The position numbers were made by a program, and so were the translations under genes. The notes beneath the pieces were generated by a model that worked only from the letters and a program-made list of their open reading frames with translations, did no database searches and had not been told where the DNA came from. Positions 1-8,813 of a DNA stretch of 64,000 bases are shown here, one piece after another. Origin of the DNA: Alteromonas gracilis (GTDB lineage: Bacteria > Pseudomonadota > Gammaproteobacteria > Enterobacterales > Alteromonadaceae); the NCBI RefSeq assembly GCF_002993325.1, contig NZ_PVNO01000031.1, positions 248,001-312,000 of the forward strand, written 5' to 3'. Position 1 is the first letter of the stretch. Each line of letters begins with the position of its first letter.

Positions 1-1
1 T

Positions 2-1879
2 GCAACCTCAATGGGACATTGGTTTACTTCAAGTAATCTTGAAGATGTCACGGTGGATGAAAACGGCACGGCGGTGGCGTTCTCACAAATCAGTGGCCAT
101 GCCACCGACTTTCACGCTCGCACATTTAATCGTTCATCCACCTCACAGAGCTTTGGCGTTTCAGCAAGTTATCTTGCAAGCGATAGTGTTATAGTCGATG
201 CCGACTTGTCTTATTCGACAGCCAATGTCGACGACAATAATGGAGAAGGTAACGCACTTTCACTTATCGGTTATCTTAATCGCTCTTCCTTCGATCACAC
301 CCAGCAAAATGTCCTACCCGCGATATCGGGTTTTGAGCAAGCCAACCCAGACCAAGTAAATGCTTTTGGTAAGCCTGTAGGCGTATCGCATTACTTAGAC
401 CCTTCAAACGGTCGCGCTCACGTTATGTTACGTAGAGGGTGGAGTATTGATGACGATATAGGGCAGGCGAAGGTGAATATCAGCGTGTTGGGCGACGATA
501 ACTGGTTTAGCAAAATTGACGTTGGCGCAGCCTTAACTCAGCGAGAAAAAGCCAACGAAAGAAGAGACAACGAAGCAGATGCAAGACACTGTAGTTTTTG
601 TGGCTATTTCGATATGCCAGATATCCCAGATAGTTTTCAAACCATATTTGATGCGGGCGATAATTTTCTTGGTTCGATAAGTGGGCATGAAAATATTCCT
701 CGTCAATGGTTGAGGCACGACGGCAGTAAATTGTTCACTTACTTAGAAAACACTGGTGGTGTTAGTCTTGCCGCTGAGACAAGAGGAAGCTCTTTTGCAG
801 TCAAAGAAGCAGTGTATGCGGGATATATTCAGGCCGCCATTGAAAAGGATTATGCGCCTTGGTTTATCGATATTCATGCAGGGCTTCGGGCTGAATATAC
901 AGATGTGCAGGTAAGTGGCGTCGACGAGCAGCTATCAGCGCTTGTCATTTTAGATCAAACCGAACTCGGGCAGGAGTTTGGCGCGTCTGTAAATATCAAT
1001 AAGTCCACAAATTATACCAACTTACTTCCGAATTTGAGTTTGAAAGCCAGCTGGCTCGATAATTGGGTGCTACGCGTGGCTTATAACCACAGTATTACTC
1101 GCCCAACTTTGGAGCAGATGGCCCCAGGCGTGACTTATACCACCACGCGGCAAGGAGGCGATTTAAGGGCACGTATTGGAAATTCACAGCTACTGCCCTT
1201 TGAGGCAATTAATACTGATATTGCCATTGAGCACTATTACCAAGAAAACAGCTATGTATCAGCAGGCTATTTCAGAAAAACAGTGGATAACTTCATCGTG
1301 AATGAGAGCAATACGCAAGCATTCAATAACGTAACTGACCCTAGTACCGGCGATGATCCAAACGCAGTTGATGATGCCGACGCTTTAGCCTTGTTTACAG
1401 TAATTTCGCCTAACAATGGTGAATCTGCAACCGTCGAAGGTGTAGAGATAGCGATGCAACACTTTTTCGGTGAGTCAGGGTGGGGATTACAGGCCAATGC
1501 AAGTTTCGTAGACAGCAACGCAGAGCTGGATGCGGCCAATGTTCGCTCAACCTTTGCGCTTACCGGGCTATCTGGCGCAAAGAATGTGGTGCTGTTTTAT
1601 GAAAAAGACGCCTTACAATGGCGCCTGGCTTGGAACCAGCGAGAAGGCTTTCTGCAATCGCTCAACCAAACTCAAAGTACTGAGCCAACCTTTGTCAGCC
1701 CATATCAACAGTGGGATATGAGTCTTTCATATCAAATTAGCCCTCGCGTCGCCATATCCTTTGAGGGTATCAATATTACTAATGAAACTGTGCATAAACG
1801 GGGCCGTTTCAGTAATCATTTATTACTTGTACAAGATGCAGGCGCCCGCTATGCATTAGGGGTTAACATTATTTACTAA
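2..1879 (+). CDS. TonB-dependent receptor, C-terminal part (5' end outside window)
   Basis: Outer-membrane TonB-dependent receptor, mostly beta-barrel, probably importing a glycan or other large nutrient through the TonB system. The reading frame is open to the left edge (from base 2), so the first visible ATG (base 11) is internal. The paralogue at 5365-8271 carries the matching residues ATSYGHWFT within its barrel where this one reads ATSMGHWFT. Shared blocks include LSLIGY, SRAHVMLRRGW (here GRAHVMLRRGW), CSFCGY/CTYCGY, RQGGDL, PNNGE, and the ending KRGRFSNHLLLV...ALGV. The type resembles the large Caulobacter/Xanthomonas TonB receptor family (TIGR01782-like). The plug domain and signal peptide are not in the window. 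The substrate is unknown. Confidence 0.9.
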   Translation, partial: ATSMGHWFTSSNLEDVTVDENGTAVAFSQISGHATDFHARTFNRSSTSQSFGVSASYLASDSVIVDADLSYSTANVDDNNGEGNALSLIGYLNRSSFDHTQQNVLPAISGFEQANPDQVNAFGKPVGVSHYLDPSNGRAHVMLRRGWSIDDDIGQAKVNISVLGDDNWFSKIDVGAALTQREKANERRDNEADARHCSFCGYFDMPDIPDSFQTIFDAGDNFLGSISGHENIPRQWLRHDGSKLFTYLENTGGVSLAAETRGSSFAVKEAVYAGYIQAAIEKDYAPWFIDIHAGLRAEYTDVQVSGVDEQLSALVILDQTELGQEFGASVNINKSTNYTNLLPNLSLKASWLDNWVLRVAYNHSITRPTLEQMAPGVTYTTTRQGGDLRARIGNSQLLPFEAINTDIAIEHYYQENSYVSAGYFRKTVDNFIVNESNTQAFNNVTDPSTGDDPNAVDDADALALFTVISPNNGESATVEGVEIAMQHFFGESGWGLQANASFVDSNAELDAANVRSTFALTGLSGAKNVVLFYEKDALQWRLAWNQREGFLQSLNQTQSTEPTFVSPYQQWDMSLSYQISPRVAISFEGINITNETVHKRGRFSNHLLLVQDAGARYALGVNIIY

Positions 1880-1908
1880 TCGTTCTGGTTATTTTGGCGC
1901 ATAGCACT

Positions 1909-2091
1909 CTACGACTTTGGCTTACCTTGCTCTAATGCTTCTATTTCTTTCCAAAGCTGCTCAGATTGTGCGGTGAGCAATGAGTAGGTTTTTATGTCGC
2001 CGTTTCTTTGAGCATGCATGGCTTTTTCAAGCAAAGCGTCATACTGCTTTCGCATTTTTTTCGTTGGGTTACTTTTGAAAAGTCCAAACAT
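1909..2091 (-). CDS. DUF6435-type small protein (Lacal_2735 family)
   Basis: Small soluble protein of about 60 residues beginning MFGLFKSNP, followed by a lysine-rich stretch and an amphipathic helix with the family-typical string KAMHAQRNGDI. It has no membrane segment or signal peptide. The start at 2091 was chosen because TAGGA stands about 8 bases upstream on the minus strand and family members begin MFGLF. An in-frame ATG at 2100 and a longer open frame to 2199 are less likely. The gene lies downstream of the DUF6445 gene on the same strand after a 170-base gap. The function of this family is unknown to me. Confidence 0.75.
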   Translation of the reverse strand: MFGLFKSNPTKKMRKQYDALLEKAMHAQRNGDIKTYSLLTAQSEQLWKEIEALEQGKPKS

Positions 2092-2261
2092 GGTAAACAT
2101 CCTATATGGTGATTTAGCGAGGAAACGTTTGAAAACAAACTTTCGATCACCTTTTTTGTGTGAATAAACCTTCATGAATGTTTTGCACAAAGCGCCCACT
2201 GTGGTGTGAGTACGTTTTTAGCTTCTTTACCGATGTAAAGTTATGCTCGTTAAAGAGTGCG

Positions 2262-2963
2262 TCAAAAAACAATACTGGCGTTTGCAGTGAGTCTGCCGTT
2301 CTTTGCATCCGCTGAATTCGAAATATTGTTGGGTAGACAGCCACTGTGCAATAGGTTGGCAGGATACAATAAAGCGCGGTTGAATTTTGGTTCTACTCGA
2401 GCGATTTGAGTAAACATGTCGGTATCACCATTGATGTAAGCTTTGGGCGGAAGCCCTACGCTGGTGGCCTGCCGTTTTAGCGTTCTGAAATAGTTTTCAT
2501 ACTGGGCTGAGTCCACGCGCTCTAATCCGGTTTCAATGTGTCGATAAAAAGCCGTGCCGCCTAAAGGTTCACTAAACAGGTAGTGCACGAATGCCCATTC
2601 ATTATCACTTTGTGTATCAATGTGTGGAATACATTGAATGGGCGACAAGCTCTTCGGTGCTTGATTGGCGATGGAAAGCTGCACAAGTGGTATTTGAAGT
2701 GGTTTTTCCACGCCAAAGCTTTGCATACTTTCGTGCAAAGAAAGTAGGCAAAACAGTTTATTTAGCGAGGTATGTAGGTGTGCTTCGTACCCTTTAGGCG
2801 CGTGACTTCTAACACCGGGGTAAAAGTCGCCATCGCGTTTTGTAAATTGATGATACTGGGCTATTGTCTCTACCAAACTCTGCGGGTCTGGTATGAAATC
2901 ATCAATAACAACAACCGGCGTGGCTTTTTCGCCAACTTTAATTAATTCGTAGTTTGAAACCAT
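2262..2963 (-). CDS. DUF6445 family protein, probable 2-oxoglutarate/Fe(II) oxygenase fold
   Basis: Protein of 233 residues resembling DUF6445 proteins that accompany TonB receptors and tryptophan-type halogenases in Caulobacter and Xanthomonas relatives. It opens with a VVVIDDFIPDP segment. Mid-protein it has PHIDTQ (an H-x-D pair) followed by LGGTAFYRH, later LLHSG, then an arginine in GRLTANASIVF. That order (HxD...H...R) matches the metal and 2-oxoglutarate ligands of Fe(II) dioxygenases; this is my inference. It overlaps the SapC gene by 22 bases, so it is almost surely translated from the same mRNA as the last gene of the receptor-halogenase-sapC operon. The substrate is unknown. Confidence 0.75.
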   Translation of the reverse strand: MVSNYELIKVGEKATPVVVIDDFIPDPQSLVETIAQYHQFTKRDGDFYPGVRSHAPKGYEAHLHTSLNKLFCLLSLHESMQSFGVEKPLQIPLVQLSIANQAPKSLSPIQCIPHIDTQSDNEWAFVHYLFSEPLGGTAFYRHIETGLERVDSAQYENYFRTLKRQATSVGLPPKAYINGDTDMFTQIARVEPKFNRALLYPANLLHSGCLPNNISNSADAKNGRLTANASIVF

Positions 2964-3685
2964 GCGTCTGCGTTTTTATTTGCCTTGTTCTTTTTGTTGA
3001 TAAGGGCATAGATTTGTGCGTTTGACGCTATCAGCGTGTAAATGCTTTGCAGCATGTTTTGTGCATGCAAATCAGCAATCGCGTCAGCGCTAAGCGCCGC
3101 AAGCTTATCCTCATCAATAGTATATAACCCTGTTATAGACGTTTTGCTATCGTTTTCAAAGGTAATATCTAACGTAAATGGTGTAATAAGGTTGTGCTGT
3201 TGCAGCACGGCAATAAAACGCTGATTTTGCGTTTCACCGTCAAGAAGCTGAGCAAGGATCTGCTGCTTCTCTAACAGGTAGCTGCTAGGCTCTCCTGTGT
3301 TATCAAAAAGCGGCGTTCCCTTTTCTTCGCTTACTGAAGCGTTATCCATATCAATGCACAGCACCCTGTTATTGCTGTCAGCGCTTTGCGTTTCCGTTCC
3401 TACATAGAAAGGCAGCCGTTCAAACTGTGCGGGAATATAAACCGCATCCCATTCACCTTGCTGCCAAAATAGGTTTTCCTTTTCTTCAAAACCTAACAAG
3501 GCCGATAAACCAAATTGTCCTGAGTCGTCAAACTTGGTGATCACCACGGGATAATGCACCACTAGCTTGTTTAGCTCAGAGACCACCACAGGAACAAGGT
3601 GCTGATTGGCGCTTAGTGACAATGCATCCTCGGTTACTTTCAAATCTGCATGCTGTTTATTATTAATGGCAACCATGTGAGTCAT
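2942..3685 (-). CDS. SapC family protein
   Basis: Protein of 247 residues of the SapC family (the S-layer-associated SapC of Campylobacter gave the family its name). It matches family members in the N-terminal half: HLVPVVVSEL, then the hydrophobic YPVVITK block, LLGFEEKENLF and RLPFYVG. No signal peptide is evident. In many proteobacteria SapC genes sit between a halogenase and a DUF6445 or cupin gene next to a TonB receptor, as here. The start at 3685 has AGGA 8 bases upstream; an ATG at 3676 is also possible. The gene starts 26 bases after the halogenase stop and overlaps the next gene. The biochemical role is unknown. Confidence 0.85.
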   Translation of the reverse strand: MTHMVAINNKQHADLKVTEDALSLSANQHLVPVVVSELNKLVVHYPVVITKFDDSGQFGLSALLGFEEKENLFWQQGEWDAVYIPAQFERLPFYVGTETQSADSNNRVLCIDMDNASVSEEKGTPLFDNTGEPSSYLLEKQQILAQLLDGETQNQRFIAVLQQHNLITPFTLDITFENDSKTSITGLYTIDEDKLAALSADAIADLHAQNMLQSIYTLIASNAQIYALINKKNKANKNADAWFQTTN

Positions 3686-3711
3686 ACGTAGGTCCTGCTT
3701 ATTGATTTACG

Positions 3712-5280
3712 TTAAACGGCCTGCAGGCCGAATTGGTGAATTTTATTTATAAGTTCGCGATGTTTAGGCAGCTTCTCCACCGCCATTGTGCGCGCTTTCC
3801 TATTTTGCTGTAACTGCTGTTTGGCAAAGTCTGCATTTACCCATTGTTGATGTGTAGCTAAATCTGAGGTAAACCCCATTCCGTACAGCACATACTGATA
3901 GCTTGCCGCAGGAAATACCTCATTGTTGCTGGTAAAGTCTTTGTCACTCGGCGGGTGGTACTGCCACAGTGCGAGTAATTCTTTTAATGAGTCAGGAATG
4001 GTGTGGCTATCGCGATTGTCTCGCCAAAATGCGCTGTCTTCTCGCTTACTCAACATGTAATGCAGCTTTAAGAAGTCGATAATTCGCTGCCAACGATAAG
4101 AAAACGTGTCGTTAAAGCGCTTCGCCATAATATCCATCACGGCTCGGTTTGCTGGCAATTGTTCGGCAATCATTGAGGCCGATAATTCAACCAGTACAAG
4201 GGCAGAGGCTTCTAACGGCTCTAAAAAGCCCGCTGCTAGCCCAACAGCCACGCAGTTGTTTTGCCAAAAGCGCTGCCTGTGTCCGCTTTGAATAGTAATG
4301 TCTTTTACGTTTATCCCTTCTATGCCATTCAATGAGCTAGTTTGGCGAACGTAGGCATCTAACCGAGCATAGGCCTCATCTTTACTTTGGTGCCTGCTGG
4401 AATAGACGTGGCCTACACCTCGGCGTGACTGCAAACCGATATCCCAAATCCAACCAGCGTCTTGTGCGGTGGAGATAGTGTGGGAGGCAATAGGACTTTG
4501 CGGAGTGTCATAAGGCACGTGTACTGCTAATGCTCGGTCGATAAAAAGTACATCGTCACAGGGAATAAACGGCACCTTGTAATGCTCACCAAGCAGCATA
4601 GATTTAAACCCGGTACAGTCAACAAACAGATCGCCTTCTACTGTTACCCCTTGCTCGGTATGAAGAGCCTTAATATCGCCGTTGTCATTGCTTTCGACGC
4701 GGTTAACATCGGCTAATACATGGTGTACGCCTAGTTTTTCAGTACAGTGTTTGGTTAAAAAGGCGGTAAATTTCCCTGCATCTAGGTGATAAGCATAATT
4801 TGCGGTGCCTGCAAACTCTGCGTGACGTATGCTTTTAGGTGCACAGCCTGCTTCGCATATAGCTTCCTGAACACATGCTGCATGGGAAAAAGATTCGTTT
4901 AGTTCTGGTGCTACCATCTGCCAATAAGGGCCTAAATTTGTTTGTGAAAACCCTTGGGGCAGCATGAGAGGGTGGTAGTAAAAGTCGTGCTCTTCACCTG
5001 TAGTCCACTTAGCGAACTTTGCGCCTTGTTTAAATGTAGCGTCACATTCTTTGATGAAGGTGGTTTCACTAATACCCAATGCAATCAATGTAGAGCGCAT
5101 GGTGGGCCAGGTGCCTTCCCCCACACCAATAATAGGTACATTGGGGCTTTCTACTAAAGTTACTTTAATGTCTTTGCGGGTTGCACATTGATGTTGCGCT
5201 GCAATACGACCAGCTGTAAGCCACCCTGCGCTGCCGCCACCGACTACTACAATGTGCGTTATGGGAGTTGCTGTTGCCAT
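3712..5280 (-). CDS. Flavin-dependent halogenase, tryptophan-halogenase family
   Basis: Cytosolic FADH2-dependent halogenase of about 522 residues. It shows the FAD-binding GGGSAG motif (residues 14-19), the GVGEGTWP block, and ATFKQGAKF with the lysine (about 84) that aligns with the catalytic lysine of PrnA/RebH. Further on are the WxWxI signature as WIWDIG and the FLEPLEAS loop containing the conserved glutamate near residue 350. The WxWxIP proline is replaced by glycine. The start at 5280 has AGGA 7 bases upstream; a longer frame to 5313 lacks support. It follows the TonB receptor by 84 bases and precedes sapC. Relatives beside TonB receptors may halogenate indoles or unknown imported substrates; the substrate here is not predictable. 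No flavin reductase gene is adjacent. Confidence 0.88.
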   Translation of the reverse strand: MATATPITHIVVVGGGSAGWLTAGRIAAQHQCATRKDIKVTLVESPNVPIIGVGEGTWPTMRSTLIALGISETTFIKECDATFKQGAKFAKWTTGEEHDFYYHPLMLPQGFSQTNLGPYWQMVAPELNESFSHAACVQEAICEAGCAPKSIRHAEFAGTANYAYHLDAGKFTAFLTKHCTEKLGVHHVLADVNRVESNDNGDIKALHTEQGVTVEGDLFVDCTGFKSMLLGEHYKVPFIPCDDVLFIDRALAVHVPYDTPQSPIASHTISTAQDAGWIWDIGLQSRRGVGHVYSSRHQSKDEAYARLDAYVRQTSSLNGIEGINVKDITIQSGHRQRFWQNNCVAVGLAAGFLEPLEASALVLVELSASMIAEQLPANRAVMDIMAKRFNDTFSYRWQRIIDFLKLHYMLSKREDSAFWRDNRDSHTIPDSLKELLALWQYHPPSDKDFTSNNEVFPAASYQYVLYGMGFTSDLATHQQWVNADFAKQQLQQNRKARTMAVEKLPKHRELINKIHQFGLQAV

Positions 5281-5364
5281 ACTGTATTCCTGAATAAAAA
5301 CTGTGGCTACCAAAGGGTAGCCACGAATGTAGGGCCAACAAATGCCGGCCCCAATTACGCGAAA

Positions 5365-8271
5365 CTAAAAGTTTCCGCGCACACCGAGAGCCCAACGTCT
5401 GCCGCTGTCTTCAACTAACAGCAAGTGATTAGAGAAGCGACCGCGTTTATGTACAAACTCTTCGGTAAGGTTAATACCTTCAAAGAAGATTTCTACATTG
5501 TCTGTCACGCTGTAGCTACCGCTAATGTCAAGCTGTTGGTAAGACTCAACAATGGTTGGGCCGTCACCCTGCCCTTGTGTTAACGACTGAACAAACTCAT
5601 CACGCCAGTTATAGGCAAGTCGAATTTGATAGTCGTCAGTTTCATAAAATGCCACTAAGTTGTATGAATCACTCAACCCAGTTAGCGCAAATACTTGATT
5701 AATATCGAACGGGTCTAGTTCGGCGTCACTGTCAACGATGGTTCCGTTGGCAAGTACCCCAAAGCCGTTGTCAAACGTATGTTGAATTGCAAGCTCGAAT
5801 CCGTCTACCGTGGCGTCTTCCCCGTTATTTGGTAGTGTATTAGTAAACACAGCCACCTCGTCACCCGCATCTGGCGCGCTAGTGTTTGCTCCTGTCGAAG
5901 GGTCGGTTAGCAGGCTGCCGTCAGCAAGCTCAAACGTTTTGTCTTCTTGACTATTAACAATAAAGTTCGATACCAGCTTTCTGAAGTAACCAATTGATGC
6001 ATAGCTTGCTTCGTCGTAGTAGTACTCAAGGGATAAGTCTAAGTTATCTGATTTGAATGGCTCTAGTGCAGGGTTACCACTTGTGGACGTTAAGTCACCA
6101 CCTTGGCGAGTGGTCGTAATGACTGTTACCGGCGACATGCTGTTAAGCGTGGGGCGAGTAATAGTTGAACTTGCCGCAAAGCGCGCAATTAAGTCGTCGG
6201 TAATTTCCAAACGTACACTGAAGTTTGGCAATAGCACGTCGTAATCAGACTCTGTGGCAATACTTTGCGCGTCGCCAAAACCCGCGAGCATTTCGGTTTG
6301 ATCTAGAATCGTTAAGCCCGTTATGGGCGCCTGCGTTCCGTTAACCGTTACATCTGTCATCTCATAGCGCACACCAGCGGTCGCGCTTAAGAACATGTCT
6401 GCTACTTCGCCTTCAAAATCGAATTCTACGTAGGTAGAGAGAATATCTTCTTCAACTTCAAAGCTATTGTTGCGACGTACCGCATCAAAACTAATAGATT
6501 CGCCATTTACGCTTTGATAATAAGATTCTAGAAACGCAAAGTTGGCTTCGCCATCATGGGCAAGCCAAGAGGTGGGCATACGACCGCTACCACTTACGTC
6601 AGAAAGGAAATCGCTGCCCGCATCAAAAACGTATTGGCTGCCTGCTGGGATCTCAGGTAAGTCAGGGTAACCACAGTAAGTACAGTGAATACCTACGCCT
6701 TCATTGTCCCAGCGGGTGAGTGATTTGGTTTCGGTACTGTACTGTGTGCCAAAGCGAATTTCAGTTAGACCGCTGCCATCTGTTACGTATTCGCCGTCAA
6801 AGCGCAGTTGGCTTACTTCGTCTTCTACAGCCCATCCGCGGCGCAGCATTACGTGAGCTCGGCTGTTAGCTTCATCAAGGTGATTGCTAACACCATCAGG
6901 CGTAAGTGCTGGATTGTAAATAGGGAAACCGTCAGGACCTGTAACAATCGCGCCATCTAGTTCTTGTTGACCGCTATAAATATTGCCATTAGGCGAGGCG
7001 AACATGCTGGCAACCGGTAAAATGTTGTCATCTACTTGGAATCGTACGCGGTTGGCATAACCAATAAGTGATAGTTGATCGCCGCCGCCGTTATTGGCTT
7101 CGCGCTCGGCTTCTGAATGGCTTAAATCAAACGATAAATTCAGATTATCAGAGTACTGGTAATCAAAGTTGAGGCCTATTGCATAGGTATCGGTTAAACG
7201 GTCGAACGTTTTGGCGTGCATATCTGTCGCCAAACCGACTTCTTGGTATAAGTCGACAATAGTACCGTTTGCGTCTACCGTTGGGCTGCGGCGATTGCCG
7301 TTTTCATCAAACAAGCTGCCGTCATCGCCTACACCCTGTATGTTAGGTGCGGTAAACCAGTGGCCGTAAGACGTCGCTTCCGATTCTACGTCAAAATCTG
7401 AGTACAGTGCGTCAGCAGTTACAACCAGTTTGTCGTTAGGCGCATATTGGAATACAAGGTTAGCGTTTGTGCGGGTACGTTCTTCAAAGGTAACTTTGTG
7501 GTCGTAGTTTCGTGGCGAAAATACATTGCCTGTCCAGGCTTCGCCTGATTGTGTAACAGGGTTCGGCACACCAACGTTTTCTAGCCAACCGTCCATTTGA
7601 GCTTGGTTAAGGCGAGTCTCTCGCTCTTGGTGTGAAATGGCGAGTAATACGCCGAAGGTGTCGTCGTTGAACGTGTTGCTGATGAGGCCAGAAAATTGCG
7701 GCGTTGTTTCTTCGCTATTTTCGTCATACACGCCTTTTACCGAGCCCGCCATTTTGAAGCCGTTTAGTGCAAACGGACGTGCGGTATTAATATTTATAGT
7801 AGAGCCTACACCACCAGACTGCATTGTGGCCGTTGACGTTTTATGCACGTCAAGGCTGCTTACTAACTCAGAAGCAATTGTGTCAAAACTAAACGCGCGC
7901 GAATCGTTTTCAGACGCCATCTGGCGACCGTTTACTAATACCGTGTTGAACTGTGGACCAAATCCACGCACGGTAATAAGCTGACCTTCGCCACCAGAAC
8001 GGTCAATAGATACGCCGGTAATACGTTGTAGTGATTCAGCTAAGTTGGTATCGGGAAAGTCACCGATATCTTCTGCACTTATGGCATCGACTACGCCCGC
8101 TGAGCTTCGTTTAACATCCATCGATTTTGCAACCGATGAACGGATACCACTTACCTCAATCACTTCTACGTCATTATTGGGTTGCGCCTCTTGGGCAAAT
8201 GCACTATTAGCAGAAATAGCGGATGCTAAAACTGCTGCCACTGAGCATGCAAGCTTTGTTTTCCTGTACAT
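5365..8271 (-). CDS. TonB-dependent receptor, first gene of the halogenase operon
   Basis: Full-length outer-membrane receptor of about 968 residues. It has a signal peptide (MYRKTKLACSVAAVLASAIS up to AFAQ), an EVIEVSG TonB-box region, a plug with ITVRGFGPQFNTVLVNGRQM, and a 22-strand-type barrel ending ALGVRGNF. A CTYCGY pair sits in an extracellular-loop region and is also present (CSFCGY) in the paralogue at the left edge. The start at 8271 gives a clean signal peptide; AGGA lies 11 bases upstream, which is a little far. It heads an operon with the halogenase, SapC and DUF6445 genes. The family resembles the large carbohydrate-type receptors (TIGR01782). The substrate is not known. Confidence 0.93.
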   Translation of the reverse strand: MYRKTKLACSVAAVLASAISANSAFAQEAQPNNDVEVIEVSGIRSSVAKSMDVKRSSAGVVDAISAEDIGDFPDTNLAESLQRITGVSIDRSGGEGQLITVRGFGPQFNTVLVNGRQMASENDSRAFSFDTIASELVSSLDVHKTSTATMQSGGVGSTININTARPFALNGFKMAGSVKGVYDENSEETTPQFSGLISNTFNDDTFGVLLAISHQERETRLNQAQMDGWLENVGVPNPVTQSGEAWTGNVFSPRNYDHKVTFEERTRTNANLVFQYAPNDKLVVTADALYSDFDVESEATSYGHWFTAPNIQGVGDDGSLFDENGNRRSPTVDANGTIVDLYQEVGLATDMHAKTFDRLTDTYAIGLNFDYQYSDNLNLSFDLSHSEAEREANNGGGDQLSLIGYANRVRFQVDDNILPVASMFASPNGNIYSGQQELDGAIVTGPDGFPIYNPALTPDGVSNHLDEANSRAHVMLRRGWAVEDEVSQLRFDGEYVTDGSGLTEIRFGTQYSTETKSLTRWDNEGVGIHCTYCGYPDLPEIPAGSQYVFDAGSDFLSDVSGSGRMPTSWLAHDGEANFAFLESYYQSVNGESISFDAVRRNNSFEVEEDILSTYVEFDFEGEVADMFLSATAGVRYEMTDVTVNGTQAPITGLTILDQTEMLAGFGDAQSIATESDYDVLLPNFSVRLEITDDLIARFAASSTITRPTLNSMSPVTVITTTRQGGDLTSTSGNPALEPFKSDNLDLSLEYYYDEASYASIGYFRKLVSNFIVNSQEDKTFELADGSLLTDPSTGANTSAPDAGDEVAVFTNTLPNNGEDATVDGFELAIQHTFDNGFGVLANGTIVDSDAELDPFDINQVFALTGLSDSYNLVAFYETDDYQIRLAYNWRDEFVQSLTQGQGDGPTIVESYQQLDISGSYSVTDNVEIFFEGINLTEEFVHKRGRFSNHLLLVEDSGRRWALGVRGNF

Positions 8272-8813
8272 GATGGTGTGTGTCCTAATCGTTAATTTTA
8301 ATTCGCTTTGTGGTGTGCACCCCACTCGGCTTTTTCTTACAGCATTACGCTGTCAATTTGTAAAGACGACACCATTTGTAAAATCCCCCAATTTAATTTA
8401 ACAATTTTTTAAATTAATTGACTCGAGGTGATGAGAGTGCACTGTTTTATTTGAATAACGGTAAACATCTTTCACCTTTACGGTTGTCTAAAAAACACAC
8501 ACTTTTCGTTTCATTCATAAAATGAATGCAAATTTATCTACTCCATTTATCTTCCCTATGCCATCTCTATATAAATATTAGTTATGACTCGTAAGCAAAA
8601 GATACTAGTGATGTATGCCCTGATAGCGTAGCTTTGCCGCAGTTTTGCTTGAAAATTGAGCGGGGGAAAGGTGTTATTCAAATCGAAATCACTACAGAGA
8701 TTGATATCTCTATTTTGAATTTCGCTAGGGAATGCTAGGCATAAGTGAATAAAATGGCTTGATACTGTTCAAAAAGTGTCATTCTCGAATAGCCGGAATG
8801 TAAGGAGAAGCGT
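8272..8813. promoter_or_regulatory. Divergent intergenic region with inverted repeats
   Basis: About 540 bases between the divergent receptor operon (-) and pntAA (+). No open frame here is convincing. It holds three inverted repeats: TTAATTTAA/TTAAATTAA at 8393-8417 (AT-rich, may be trivial), CATTCAT-AAA-ATGAATG at 8512-8528 (perfect 7-base arms), and AGAGAT-TGAT-ATCTCT at 8696-8711, about 100 bases before pntAA. Each could be an operator for the neighbouring operon. I could not identify a confident -35/-10 pair. Confidence 0.4.

Noticed and set aside
5165..5418. Two frames opposite each other at the halogenase start
   Set aside because: Both are shadows of the halogenase and receptor genes.
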